From NCBI RefSeq assembly GCF_001659605.2, contig NC_035168.2, forward strand, positions 10,758,416 through 10,822,415: DNA of 64,000 nt, read 5' to 3'. The notes beneath the pieces are model-generated. The model was not told the DNA's origin. It searched no databases and saw only the letters and a program-made list of their open reading frames with translations. The position numbers and the translations under genes were made by a program. Positions within the stretch are counted from its first letter, which is position 1. Each line of letters begins with the position of its first letter. Shown one piece after another: positions 1 through 12,396 of this stretch. The stretch is from Manihot esculenta. Its lineage: Eukaryota; Streptophyta; Magnoliopsida; Malpighiales; Euphorbiaceae.

Positions 1-169
1 AATTTTATCAATTTTTAAAGTTTTAAATTAAATCACAAAATAGCTAATATTAAATTTTTTTTATTTTAATTGACTTTTTCATAATATACATGTTTTCACA
101 AAAAATAAAATCTAAAATTTTTAATTATTTATCCATATGTTTTGACTTATTTTAATATATTCATATCTC

Positions 170-902
170 TGTAACAGCCCGGACGTGATCCCCGGCACTG
201 TTACCGCTCACAGCCCGTGACCTTCCTCTGGGCCCAGCCACTGTGAGCAGCTCTTAACATCCCTTCACCCTCACGGGTTCCAAGCAGGATTTGTCCCCTT
301 GGTTCGCGGGACTCTAACCCGTTCTTCCCAAGTGGATTTGGCCCAATTCCTTCCTCTGGGAATTAGGTCGCCTCCCCCACTGCTCGAACCCTTGACCTCC
401 CACTTTAAGGGAATAGTCTGGTGAGAGTGAGTACCAATTCTTCTACTCCTTTTTATGTAACAGCCCGGCCCCGTACGACCGGCCCTGTTACCGCTCACAG
501 CCCGTTACACCTCCTGGGCGCGGCGGCCACTGTGAGCAGCTCTTAACATCCCTTCACCCTCACGGGTTCCGGGCAGGATTTGTCCCTCGGGGGAGCCAGT
601 ACGGCCCGCCCTAGCCCGAGTGGATTTGGCCCAATTCCTTAGAAGAATTGGTACTCACTCTCACCAGACTATTCCCTTAAAGTGGGAGGTCAAGGGTTCG
701 AGCAGTGGGGGAGGCGACCTAATTCCCAGAGGAAGGAATTGGGCCAAATCCACTCGGGCTAGGGCGGGCCGTACTGGCTCCCCCGAGGGACAAATCCTGC
801 CCGGAACCCGTGAGGGTGAAGGGATGTTAAGAGCTGCTCACAGTGGCCGCCCCCAGGAGGTGAGCGGTAACAGGGCCGGTCGTACGGGGCCGGGCTGTTA
901 CA
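170..902. mobile_element. Foldback element with TG...CA ends and 5-bp target duplication
   Basis: The element starts TGTAACAGCCCGG and ends with its reverse complement CCGGGCTGTTACA. The pentamer ATCTC flanks it on both sides (165-169 and 903-907), which looks like a target-site duplication. It is built from one roughly 265-bp unit used three times: a full reverse copy (170-455), a truncated reverse copy (456-638) and a full forward copy (639-902). The last two form a hairpin with arms of about 165-185 bp and a loop of about 100 bp. The unit contains a B-box-like GGTTCGAGC. There is no coding capacity: short ORFs across it are read-throughs of the repeat. The ends match the U5 ends of the chromovirus LTRs in this window (12-13 bp). 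Both the 5-bp duplication and the TG/CA ends point to a retroviral-type integrase rather than a DNA transposase. Confidence 0.72.
639..902 (+). repeat. Forward unit of the foldback element
   Basis: This is the reference copy of the roughly 265-bp unit. The segment 639-740 appears in reverse complement at about 340-440, and 740-902 appears in reverse complement at 456-638 and again, more diverged, at 170-340. The B-box-like GGTTCGAGC lies at about 693-701 and could mean a tRNA-derived (SINE-like) origin. I see no convincing A box or poly(A) tail. Confidence 0.7.
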
Positions 903-1068
903 ATCTCATCTAGATAAAAGTTTCTAAAATTAATATCCAAAATTTTTATTATTTTGTGATTTAATTTAAATTATTAATGCTTTGTTTAACATGATTCATT
1001 TTATAAAAAAATTATTCAAATGAATTCTTATAAAATTATGCAAAATTTAAGTTCTTTTAGAATGAAAA
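903..1068. other. AT-rich spacer
   Basis: Low-complexity AT-rich DNA between the foldback element and the solo LTR. No gene is seen. It resembles the window's first 169 bases. Confidence 0.6.
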
Positions 1069-3202
1069 TGTAATGACCCGGAAACCGGACCGCTATTGGC
1101 GCTAGGATCCAGATCGGCATAAGGCCGTCGGGACCCGTAGCAAGCCTAACATACATCCTGTATACCTGTTAAATCCCATACATGATCAATCATATACATA
1201 AAACTTTAAACTTTTTCTTTCATTTACCAAGCTTAATCTGTGCATGCACAAACTCATAATCATAAAACCTCACACTGGAGCCCTCATCAAATGCTCCAAT
1301 GGGGTAATATATCATACATTAAGCTTGGTTTACATAAAATATCATTAAAACATTTCATAGATCATGCGAAAAAGGGATTAACTTTACATACTAAGGTCAA
1401 ACACAACTCTAAACCTCAATATCATCATTACATTACATGACTGTTCAACACTTTACATTACAATGTCTTTTTCATGTCCACATCTAGCTATTACATAAAA
1501 CATGACATGACTTTACTCTTGCTGACATCCTGGTCTATCCCGTACCTGCACACCTGGGGGGTTAAGGGAATGGGGTGAGCTAAAAAGCCCAGTGAGCAGA
1601 ACCATAAAACATTATCATAAGTCATGCTTTCATGTAATGCATCACAACACATACAATTCACATCACGGATGGACTTGTCACCAATAGCCCTCTAATTCCA
1701 ATGTGCCCGGCCCTCGACGGGGCTCCGCAGGACTTCCTCTTAATCATCACACAATGCCAAGACGCGTGGACATGGGTAGCCCTAGACTTTCATTAATCAT
1801 CATACATAAATAAATGCCAGGACGCGTGGACATGGGCAGCCTTGGACTTTCATTAATCATCATACATATTGAGGGCTAATGGGTCATCCAACATCCATCT
1901 ACATCAACAACAAAGGATACAATGCATCATCTTCGTGAATTCTAATGCAATACAACCTAATATAAACATGGCATTCATGATGCATGAAACATGCTAAAAT
2001 CTTTCATTATTTAAGATATATTTTAGTTCTACTCACCTCAAGCTAGTTCTGACAAGACACTGAAGCAGCTATCTCACAGCTGGGGTCCTCGGTTCCTCGG
2101 GTCCGAACCTACACAAGTGGACTCAAATGAGGGACCAAACATACATGAACATGACTCTAAAATACTCCCCAAAAACCCCCTAAAACACCTTAAAACAATC
2201 GTATAAATCATGCAAAGGAAGGCTGAATAGGGCACTTTCAGTGGCAGGTTCGGCGGCCGAAAGTCCCTCCAGAGCCGAAACTCGTGCATGTTCGGCGGCA
2301 CCTTCGGCGGCCAAAATTCCCTTCCAGAGCCGAAAGTCCAACTTTCGAGGGCAGGGTTCGGCAGCCGAAAGCTTGCCTTCACAGGCAGGTTCGGCAGCCG
2401 AAAGTCCTTCGGCTGCCAAACCTGAGTTCTTCCAAAGGGTAGAACTCAGCCTCCTCATGCACACTTTGCCTCACAAACCATTCAATCATGCATTTAGCTA
2501 TTCTACAACATGTATACACAAGCAAATAAGCATATAGGGGTCTCAAACTAACCTAAACCCCAACACAAACACATATAACAACTCATACAACATTCATCAA
2601 CCATAAACTTAACATTAACCTAAACATGCATTTCTACCTAAAAAATCTCATAAAACTTGTTTAAAACATGGAATAAGCTAAAGATCTACTTTTACCTCTT
2701 AAAAATCGAGAGGGGAGATGACCTAAACTTGGAGAAATGGAGGAAGAGAGCTCCTGGGTCTCCAAGCTTCAAATATTGATCTTAGCTCCAAAAATCTTCA
2801 AAACCAAGCTAGAACTCGTTAAAACTTGAAAAATTTGAGGAAAATCATCAAAACCAACCATGGGAGGGCATGGACTCACCGTTGGCCGAAAATAGGGGAG
2901 AAACTCGCCTATTTTCGGCCATGGAGCCTCTTATAGGTGGCTGGCTAGGCCACCTTCGGAAGCCGAAGGTGATTCCAAAACTCATGCATGTTTGGCGGCC
3001 GAACATGAGGTTCGGCGGCCGAACCTGGATTTTCCCTCTATGGTCTTTTTCATTCAAAACTCAATTTCTTTCTTATTTAAAACCATAAAATACATAAAAA
3101 CGTTTTAGAAAAAACATATTCTTACCCTTCTAGAGTGTCCCGACATCCGAGATTCCACCGGACGGTAGGAATTCCGATACCGGAGTCTAGCCGGGTATTA
3201 CA
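1069..3202 (-). mobile_element. Solo LTR 1 (chromovirus family)
   Basis: Starts TGTAATGACCCGG, ends CCGGGTATTACA, and is flanked by the target duplication GAAAA (1064-1068 and 3203-3207). Neither side has a primer-binding site or polypurine tract, so this is a solo LTR left by LTR-LTR recombination. Its landmarks match the LTRs of the intact element at 17192-26886 in the same (minus) orientation: palindromic TTCGGCNGCCGAA motifs, a reverse-strand TATA near 2930, a donor-like site at 2694-2695, and a shared terminal segment around 3140-3202. Two tandem copies of a roughly 57-bp unit lie at about 1753-1866. Confidence 0.88.
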
Positions 3203-4917
3203 GAAAATTTTAAATTAAAAAGAATTAAATTATTTCATTTCAAATAAGAGAATTATTAAAAAAAATTAACTGAATTGAATTTTTATAAAATATTTGATAC
3301 CAAATGAAGGATAAATTTTAATATAATTCAATTTAAAATTTATAAATTTATTCTCTTTTTCCTTAAATTTCCAAAGCCTATTATTTTTGTTTATCTTCAT
3401 ATGATTTGTTGCAAAAGACTATAGGTTCGGTTTCTTTCTATTTGTTAGTAATTTCAATAGAAATTATGGCAAATTTCATATTTATTGCTAAAATTTTCCT
3501 TCTAAAGATTTTATCAGATAATAACGAGGCAAAGACTTTTGCACCAAAATTTCAGAGTTTCTTCTATATTTAGAATCTTACACCTTGCAGGACAATATAA
3601 TTCATATTTTTTAATAACTCAAAGGCCTCAAGCCCATGACACAATGATACATGACTTTTTCGTATATTGCCAAAATCAACCAACAATAGCAAATTATAAA
3701 TTTTAGCTCACATATTTAAGATTTTCTACAATTCTTTAAAAATTAAATACATTATAAGAATTCCACAAACATTCCCTAAAAGTCTTTAATTATAGTATAT
3801 TGCTATAGCAAATAATTTTACTCATTTATAGTCATTCTAATATATTCAATAATATATTAAGCTAAATATAAAATGATAATTTAAGTTTAGGCTTACCAAT
3901 GCTAATTTTGATATCTGAAATGCGTTCGGAGCGTTTAAAAATAGTAGAAAAATCTATAATATTGATCCCTTTTGGAGAATAGTTTTGGAGACCATGCATC
4001 CAGACCAAAATTGTAGTCCGGGACGCCTGTAGAATATCTCTGAAACGAAGGTACCTACATGAAGCTCATAATACCACAGATAAGAATATATTTTTATTTC
4101 ATAAAAAACATGATTCTAAGGATTCAAAAACTCGTAGTCAAACTTATGGGTCTTCAAAATTTTTTGGTGTCAAAAAATTATGAAATTAGTATCCACATGA
4201 AGATCTCAATGAGTATGACACGCTGGTAACCTTAGATTTTTGATAGGATGTCTGGTTTCAGATTAATTTTAAGAGAAAATTAAAAGGATCATAAATTTTG
4301 AATGCTTGTCTAGCGATGAAGGCGGGCAAAATTGATATCTATGTAAAGTTTGTAAGGAGCGAAATAAAAAAAGTCTAATCTTGTTGGAAATCGTGGTCGG
4401 AGGTGGAAAAAATCAAGAGAAAATTGATGGGAAGGAAAAGGGAAGAAAAAGAAAAAAGAAAGAAGGAAGAAGAAATTGGAGGGGTTGCACGAGAGAGGAC
4501 AAAAAGGAGGTGGTCCCGTTTAATTCAACCGATCTCATTTGATTAGTTTGATTAGAGCAATCTGATCTGATTGGTTTGATTTGAACAATCCGATTTATTT
4601 TAGGACTATTTTAATTTATAATTTTATTTTTAGTCTTTTTGCTCTGTCTTATAACTATAAATGAGTTTAGAAAAAATTTTAAAAATTTATGGAAGTCCGA
4701 GAAAAATTTTAAAATACAAAACTAAATTTAAAACTTTCCATGTACTATTTAAATAATTTAAAATAAATTCTCAAAATTGTATACAATAAAATATAAAATT
4801 TCAAAAATTAAAAATTAGAAAATTCTCAAGAAGTTTCATAGTAAATTTAAATTTAAAATACCAAATTATTATATTGATAATAATAAGGTAAATAAATAAA
4901 AAATTTGGGACATTATA
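3203..4917 (-). other. AT-rich DNA, probably an old 3' LTR
   Basis: No gene is seen. On the minus strand, 4918-4935 reads as a polypurine tract (AAGGAGGGAAGAA) followed by TAATGTCCC. That is where the 3' LTR of the decayed element to the right should begin. The stretch has LTR-like character but I could not find its outer end or a second LTR copy beyond 13980, so its limits are uncertain. Confidence 0.4.
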
Positions 4918-4934
4918 TTCTTCCCTCCTTAAAG

Positions 4935-6882
4935 AAATTCTTCCTTGAATTTAAAATAAGGCAAATAAGATAGACTAGTTACAAAACATGCTAAGATCAC
5001 AAGTCAAACAAGTGAGGGTAGTTGTCCGCATATCTCTCTCTGATTCCCATTTGCACTCTTCCACAAATTGATTTATCCATAAGACCCTAACTATTGGTGT
5101 TTGCTTTGACCGAAGTTGACGTATCTAATGATCCATTATAGGCACAGGCTGTTCCTCATATGATAAGTCCTCACAGATTTCTACTAAGTCGGATTGTAAC
5201 AAGTGTGATGGGTCATATACGTACTTACGTAGCATTGAGAAGTGAAACATAGGGTGGACATGTGAAAACTCTGATGGTAACTCCAATCGATAGACAACTG
5301 CCCCAACTTTGCCTATGATTTCAAAAGGTCCCCCATATCGAGGTTGTCAACTTACCTTTCTTTTCAAATCTCATCACTCCCTTCATAGGGGAGACTTTCA
5401 GAAATACATAATCTCCAATTGCAAACTCCACATCTCGCCTCTTACGGTCTGCATTACTTTTTTTTTTTTTTACTTAAAGATGTTTTTAACTGTTTCTTGA
5501 TCAAAGATACCTTTTCTACTATATATTGAACCAAGTCAACAGTATAAACCTTGACTTCACCAACTTCTTTTCAATATAAAGAGGTTCTGCATTTTCTTCC
5601 ATAAAGAGCCTCATAAGGTGTCATACTGATATTGGAATTATAACTATTATCATAAGCAAACTCCACCAATGGCAGTTGATCATCCCATTGGCCACTAAAA
5701 TCCATGACAGAAATACAAAGCATATCTTTTAATGTTTGAATAGTCCTCTCGGATTGTTCATCAGTCTGCAGGTAGAAGACTGTACTAAAATTCAACCGAG
5801 TGCCAAGTGCCTCCTGTAACTCCTTCCAAAACTGAGAAGTGAATTGAAGTCCTCTATTTGATTATAGAAGTTGGAATTCCATGCAATCTAACTATCTATC
5901 GAACATACAACTTAACATACTGAGCAATTGAATGGGTCATTTTCACATTTAAAATGTGAGCTGACTTAGACGAGCGATCTACAATTACCCTATAGAAGTT
6001 GGAATTCCATGCAATCTAACTATCTCTCAAACATACAACTTAACATACTGAATAACTGAATGGGTCATTTTCATATTTAAAATGTGAGCTAACTTAGTCA
6101 AGCGATCTACAATTATCCAAATGGAGTTATATTCTCTAGTAGTACGAGGCAACCTAGATACAAAGTCCATCATGATCATTTCTCATTTCCATTATAGAAT
6201 AGGGATCTCTTGAAGCTTCCCTGAAAGTCTTTGATGTTCAAACTTCACTTTCTGACATGTTAGGCACTTAGATATAAATTTTTGCAATATCTTGCTTCAT
6301 GCCATTCCGCTAATACTTGTCTTTCATATCATGATACATTTTTGTAGACCTAGGGTGAATAGTGTAGGGTGTGTAATGTGCTTCTTGCATGATTTCATTT
6401 CTCAAATTATCTAATCAGGCATATATACCCTTGACCTTTGCATGAGAGTACCATCACCACGAATCCAAAGCGACAATCTTCACCCTCTTTTACCTTTTCT
6501 ACAGTTCCATTAATTGTGGGTCCCTATGCTGCAAAATTCTAATTTTATCTCTAAGATCTAGTTATACTCTGAAATGTGCTAAGACTATATTTGAACTAGA
6601 TATATCAAGAGCCAAAACCTGGTCCATAAATTCATATAGTTCTTCTATCAAGGGCCTTTTCTCTGCTGTTATATGTGCAAGACTACCCGATGATTTTCTA
6701 CTTAAGGCATCTGCCACCATATTTGCCTTGCCAGGGTGATATTGAATAGTGTAATCATAATCTTTTAAAAGTTTCATACATCTCCTTTGCCTTCAATTTA
6801 AATCCCTTTGCTAGAAGATATACTTCAAGCCTTTATGATAAGTGTATATCTCACACGTCTCTCCATAAAGATAGTGCCTCTA
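4935..6882 (-). pseudogene. RNase H end, integrase and C-terminal remnant
   Basis: An open piece at 6562-6777 has the RNase H/connection motif [18 protein letters not shown]. Another at 5571-5795 has the integrase core end, with [12 protein letters not shown] followed by PLVEFAYDNS and [11 protein letters not shown], so the catalytic Glu is kept here. Between them the frame is broken, including a 128-bp tandem duplication at 5863-6118. The region toward 4935 resembles the integrase tail of the intact element but is heavily decayed. Confidence 0.72.
5863..6118. repeat. 128-bp tandem duplication inside integrase remnant
   Basis: The segment starting TATAGAAGTTGGAATTCC at 5863 recurs at 5991, giving two adjacent copies of 128 bp with about ten differences. 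The period is not a multiple of three, so the duplication itself shifts the reading frame. Confidence 0.85.
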
Positions 6883-8971
6883 TGACGGAGCGGTTGTCGA
6901 AGCCGGTCAAAATAATCAATTCAGTTATCAACAATAAAAATACTGTAGATAGTGGTGAAAGGATCGTATCCACAGGGAATTGATACTTATTTACCTTCCT
7001 TGAGTAGACCAAATTAAAAAGAGCAGAAAAGAAAAGAAAGTGCAAGTGCATGTAAAGTAAAAATGGGGGGTTTTGAGATTGATTTGATTAAACTAATGAA
7101 AAGAGCAATTAAAAAGAAAGCAGATGATAAATTAAGTGTAAAACAATGGTGGTAAAAGCTCTAGTTGAAGATTCAGATTCACTTTAGTTGATGGGATTGA
7201 TCATTGACTCAAATGTTCCTTTGTTAATTCAATAAATTGGCCATGGAGATTGAAGAAGCTTCTCACATCCATTGTCTCTCTTTAAGATTAAATCAATTAG
7301 AGAAAGTCCTCCAATTAATTACTAATTAACAATTGCCAAAGAACGTCTTTGAGCCTAAGGCCTTTTACAATAGTCAATCGCATAAAGAAATAGAGAGAAC
7401 CAATTCTAGTCACCCACAAGCATGGAGACAACACTAGATCATGCAATTTCCTTGGTTGTGCACCAAGTGTTCTTATGGTTGAACAAATCAAGCAATTACG
7501 GACTTAAAATCATTCAAACCAATAATATATTAACTTGCAACAAAGAATCAATGGAGATCTTAAATAACAAAGCAATAATGTCCTTAAGCATGAAATCACA
7601 AGAATACTGAATAACAAAAAGATAAACAATGTAGTCCAAGTCTCTCAATCCACAATACAACTAAAGCTTCACTTGTTCTTCAACTAGAATGAAAGGTTTC
7701 AGCCACTCATGGCTGAAACAAAAACCATAAAGAAAGGTAGAAGAAGAGAAGAAGAAGCCGAAGGTGGTGGAGGCGCGGCCTTGCTTGATCCGGATGAGAA
7801 GGAGAAGATGAGTCTGAAGGGAGTCCAAATTCGTGGCTACCAAAGAGAGTACCTTTTTATAGAGTTGTGGTGCTGCCTAGGTCTTCCTAATTAGTGTAGA
7901 GGCTGCCCAAGGTGCTGCCCGAACTCAACTTGCTGCCCAAGTTGTTGCAGAAGAGGAAGATGGAGATAATCAAGGCTTTCAGATGGAAGGTGGTGCGCAG
8001 ATGGCCTTCAGAATAGGAAAGGAGCGTACCTTATGCCTGAAAAGGAAGGAAGAGCGATCCAAGGATGCCAATAGAGGAAGAAAAGTCGTGGCTTGCTCTG
8101 CAGGAGAGAGGCATGCGCGCAGATGGTGCTGAATGGGAAAGAGGTGCGCGGATCAAGCTCTGCAGAAGAGGTAGGCGCGCGGATGCTTCTGAATAGGAAG
8201 TATTTGCTGTCCAAACTTCCTATTTAGATGGAGCCTCTTTTGAATTATGAATCTGGACTGAATAAAGGCTAAGTGCATTGAGATTTCCTTCCTGAATAGA
8301 GAGTGGTGCGCGGATCATGTTGCAAAAGGCAAGTAGTGCGCAGTTATTGAATGCAAGAGGGAAAGTGGATCTGCCGAGTCTTTCCCTTTTAGACGGAGCC
8401 TTCATTTGAATTTTAAACGCTGAACGCAGAAGAGGCAAGTGTGCCTTGATGAGACTTTGCTGCCTAAATTGGAAGATTTGACTGCTGCAGTATGTGCACA
8501 TCTTTGAATAAGGAAAGAAAGATCTGCGATTCGAAATTCAAATAATTTCCTGACTGAGCTTTCCTTATTTACTTTTGTCTCTGCACTTTCCTCATTTGAA
8601 GACTTTCCTTTTCTGAAAACCTGCCTTATTTGAAAACTTTTCTTTCTTGGCACATGTTCTAAATAAGGCAGGAAAGATTCTGCAGTTCGAATTTCGGGCA
8701 GTTTGCTGATTGTGCTGTCTGACTCTTTCCTTATTTGGCACTTTCCATATATGAAAACTTTCCTTATTTGGAACTTTCCATATATGAAAACTTTCCTTTT
8801 CTGGAACTTTCCATATTTGGCCCTTTTTTGCAGTTTTAAGAGCATTTTTTCCAGATTGTCTTTTCACACCTAAAATCTGCAAAACATGAACAAAATCACA
8901 AAATTAGGCAGAAAAGGTGCAAATAAACATCATTAATATCATGATAAAGTGGGCTAAAATATGCTCTGTCA
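6883..8971. mobile_element. Solo LTR-like insertion of an unrelated family
   Basis: Begins TGACGGAG and ends CTCTGTCA, with the 5-bp duplication CTCTA at 6878-6882 and 8972-8976. At 2089 bp with TG/CA ends and no gag, pol, primer site or polypurine tract, it is best explained as a solo LTR. Its sequence does not resemble the palindrome-rich chromovirus LTRs in this window. It sits in the RNase H region of the decayed element, so it is younger than that element. Short open frames inside it show no recognisable protein. Confidence 0.78.
8728..8822. repeat. Tandem repeat of about 33 bp in the solo LTR
   Basis: About three copies of a unit containing ACTTTCC, ATATATGAAAACTTTCC and TTATTTGGAACTTTCC lie head to tail. 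The copies are imperfect. Related TTTCCTTATTTG segments are scattered from 8570 onward. Confidence 0.7.
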
Positions 8972-9762
8972 CTCTATATCTTTAGTGCAAAAATTACAGC
9001 CATCATTTCAAGATTATGCGTGGAATAATTTTGTTCATGTTTCTTCAATTGTCGGAATGCATAAGCTACCACTTTACTATGCTGCATCAAAACACAACCC
9101 AACCTAACTCTAGATGCATCACAGTACACTGTATCTTCGCCTCCACTAAATGGTAAAGTCAAGACAGGGGCTATAGTTAAACAATTCTTAAGCTTTTTGA
9201 AAGCTCTCTTCGCAAGCATCAGACCAAATAAAATTCACATTCTTTTGTGTCAAATGGGTAAAAGGAGTTGCAATTTTGGAGAAATCATGCGCAAATCATC
9301 GATAATACCCAGCTAAGCCAAGAAAACTCCATATCTCTATAACATAGTAAGCCTTAACCAATTAGTTACTGTCTCTATCTTCTTAGGATCAAATTGAATG
9401 CCTTCTTTAGAAACCATATGTCCCAAGAAATATATACTCTAAATCAGAACTCACATTTAGAAAACTTGGCATAAAGCTTATGTTCCTCAATGTTTGTAAG
9501 ACCATCCTCAAATTCCAAGCATGCTCCTCTTCAATTCAAGAATATACAAGATATCATCTATGAATACAATTATAAACAGTCTAGAAATAGCCTAAACGCC
9601 GTATTCATTAGGTCCATAAAAGCTGCTGGTGCATTATTGAGTCCAAAAGACATTACCAAAAACTCATAATGTTATCGAGTTTGAAAAGTTATCTTTTGTA
9701 GATCCTCCCTTTGTATCCTCAATTGATGATAGCCTAACCTTAGGTCAATTTTAGAGAAGTAT
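8972..9762 (-). pseudogene. RT palm/thumb and RNase H fragment
   Basis: Traces of the polymerase palm ([19 protein letters not shown]) are readable but frameshifted around 9550-9700. An open piece at 8974-9219 carries the RNase H segment [16 protein letters not shown] and [14 protein letters not shown]. It is cut at 8971 by the LTR insertion, and the domain continues at 6882. Confidence 0.75.
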
Positions 9763-11814
9763 TGTAACAGCCCGAAAACCGAACTGCTACCGGCGCTAGG
9801 ATCCAGATTGGCTTAAGGCCGCCGGGACCCGTAGCAAGCCTACTGTGAACTCTGTGTACCTGTGAAATCCCATACATGATCATACATTTTCTGTAAAACT
9901 TAAAACTTTTCTCTGTTCCAAGGCTTAACCTGTGCATACACTATCTTTACACTGTAAACCACTGCTAGAGCTCTCGTCTTTGCTCTAGGTGGGCTAACTC
10001 ATATCCTGTTAAGCCTGGGTTTTCATACATATAACATAAAAACATTTACATAAAAGATCATGTATACAAAAGGATTATAACTCATAAGGTCAAGCATCAT
10101 CTATACAACATACACTATCTGTGACAATTACATGTCCACACTAGCTATTACATAACTCTTCTCTTTATCTGTACCCTGCTGATCTCTCTGGACTCTGAAC
10201 CTGCAAGACTGGGGTTAAGGGAGAGGGGTGAGCTATACTAGCCCAGTGAGTAGTACATATAAAACATGTTATAAAACATGATCTCATGGAATGCATCACA
10301 ACACAAGTAAATCACATAATCTCAGACGGACTAATTCAAAATTCCCCCACATTGCCCGGCCCGCGAAGGAGCTCCTCAGGTCTTCATTCAGCACCCTATG
10401 GTACCGTGTGCCCGGCCCTTTCAGGGCTCCTCAGGTCTTCATTTAGGGGGCTAATGAATCCAAGCTACGCCCGATCTGTACATGCACTGATTAATGCAAC
10501 ATCTTCGTGCTCATTAATGCAATACTATAAACATGGTATAAATGATGCATGAAACATGCTAAAAATGTTTGAGTTCTCATAGTAAAAGATTTAGTTCAGT
10601 TCCACTCACCTCTGGCTGACTCTGTACTGACTCTGCAGGTTCTGAAGCAGTGCTCACTGCTGAACTCCTTGGTTCCTCTGGTCCGTTCCTACACAGGTGG
10701 ACTGAAATGAGGGACCAAACTAACTCAAGAACATCTCTAAGCAACTCCCCAAAAACCCTAGAACAATCACATAAAACATGCAAAAGAAAGCTGGACAGGG
10801 CACTTTCGGCGGCAGGTTCGGCGGCCGAAACTCCCCTCCAGAGATGAAACTCATGTATGTTCGGCGGCACCTTCGGCAGCCGAAAGTCTCGTCCAGAGAT
10901 GAAACTCAACCTTCGGCAGCACTTTCGGCGGCCGAACCTTGCCTCCAGAGACGAAAGTCCAAAGGTTCGGGGGCAAGCTTTGGCAGCCGAAACTGCCTCC
11001 ACAAGGGGTTCGGCGGTCGAACCTGGTTTTGCCCGTTGGGCAGAAACCTGCTCTGTTTCATGCAAACTTCACCCAAAACCTATTCAACATGCATAGCAAC
11101 TACTCCCAACTAGCATATACCATATAACATGCATAAAGAGGTCTACACCTCTCCTAACACCTCCAACAAACATATCAAACAACACTTAACCATGCTGATA
11201 CACCAAAATCCTCAAAAACCTCCCTTAACCTAAACATGCATAACTACCCATACACCTCCCATAAAACCTTCAAAATCAAGAAAGGAAGTTCAGGATCTTC
11301 ACTTACCTCTTCCAAACAAGAGATTGAACGATCCCTACGTGGAGATATGAAGAAATCCTCTCTCAAACTCTCCAAGCTTCTAAACTTGCTCTTTTGCTCA
11401 AAAACTTCAAAACCACATGAAAATCCATCAAAACCATGAAAGATTTGAGAAAACACATAAATCACTCAAGGAAGATCAAGTCTCACCTCAGCTTGTGCAA
11501 ATGGAAAGAAAATCTTATCCATTTGACCGACCTAGGGCCTTTTATAGTTGGCTGGCCAGACCAACTACGACGGCCGAATGAGAATCCCGAATGCCATGCA
11601 CGTTCAGCGGCCGAAAGTCACCTTCGGCGGCCGAACCTTGGCTTTTATGCCTTGGTGCTTTTCTTGCAAAACCTTACTTCTTTAAACACTTTAAAACATG
11701 AAAACGCTTTCAAAACATAGCAAAACATAATCCGTACCTTGTTAGAGGATTTCGACATCAGAAATTCCACCGGACTACAGGACTTCCGACGCCGAACTCT
11801 AGCCGGGTATTACA
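9763..11814 (-). mobile_element. Solo LTR 2 (chromovirus family)
   Basis: Starts TGTAACAGCCCG, ends CCGGGTATTACA, and is flanked by AGTAT at 9758-9762 and 11815-11819. No internal region or primer site is present, so it is a solo LTR of 2052 bp. It carries two clusters of TTCGGCNGCCGAA-type palindromes (about 10800-11010 and 11570-11640), a donor-like site at 11305-11306 on the minus strand, and two units of a GCCCGGCCC minisatellite at about 10351-10445. Confidence 0.9.
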
Positions 11815-12247
11815 AGTATTGAGTCCTTTGCAATTGATCAAATAAGTCACCAATTTGAGGAAGTAGATATTTATCCTTAACTGTTACCTTATTCAACTGT
11901 CTATAATCAATATACAGCCTTAAAGATTCATCCTTCTTTCTCACAAATAAGATGGGAGTACCCCAGGGTGATGTGCTCGGTTGGATAAACCCATTTTCTA
12001 ACAACTCCTGCAACTGCTCTTTTAATTCTTTAAGCTCTAATGGGGCCATCCTATATGGTGGCATCGAGATGAAATTTATGTCTGGTATAACATCTATGCA
12101 AAGCTCAATTTCTCTCTCAAGAGGCAACCCTGGTAGCTTAGGAAAGACATCAGAAAATTCCTTGACCACAAGAACATTATCTACACTAGGACTTTCTATA
12201 GAGGTGTTTTTCATTATCGCCAAATAACCTTGACAGCCTCGCCTCAA
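11815..12247 (-). pseudogene. Reverse transcriptase fragment, N-terminal part
   Basis: The open frame carries RT fingers-region motifs: [33 protein letters not shown] and [12 protein letters not shown]. It stops where the solo LTR at 9763-11814 is inserted. The rest of RT resumes at 9762 on the far side of that insert, with one copy of the AGTAT target duplication at each junction. Confidence 0.82.
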
Positions 12248-12396
12248 CTCGTCTTAGCATTAATAGCTGATACTAGGTTATAAGGTGCCAAATTCCTAAT
12301 ACCATCAAAATTAAACTTCTTAATTCCTAGAATGTGAAATATGACTCTTATTTCTACAATCTAGTGTGGTATAGTGGGCAAACAACCAATCCATCC

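Noticed and set aside
685..710. tRNA gene suggested by GGTTCGAGC
   Set aside because: Only a B-box-like motif is present. No cloverleaf or A box can be drawn.
2074..2537. Overlapping frames on both strands rich in Ala, Arg, Pro
   Set aside because: They read the palindromic CGGCGGCCGAA motifs of the LTR. The same kind of frames appears in every LTR copy.
7422..7894. Short frames in the 6883-8971 insert
   Set aside because: No domains, no splice logic, and the sequence has the ends and duplication of a solo LTR.
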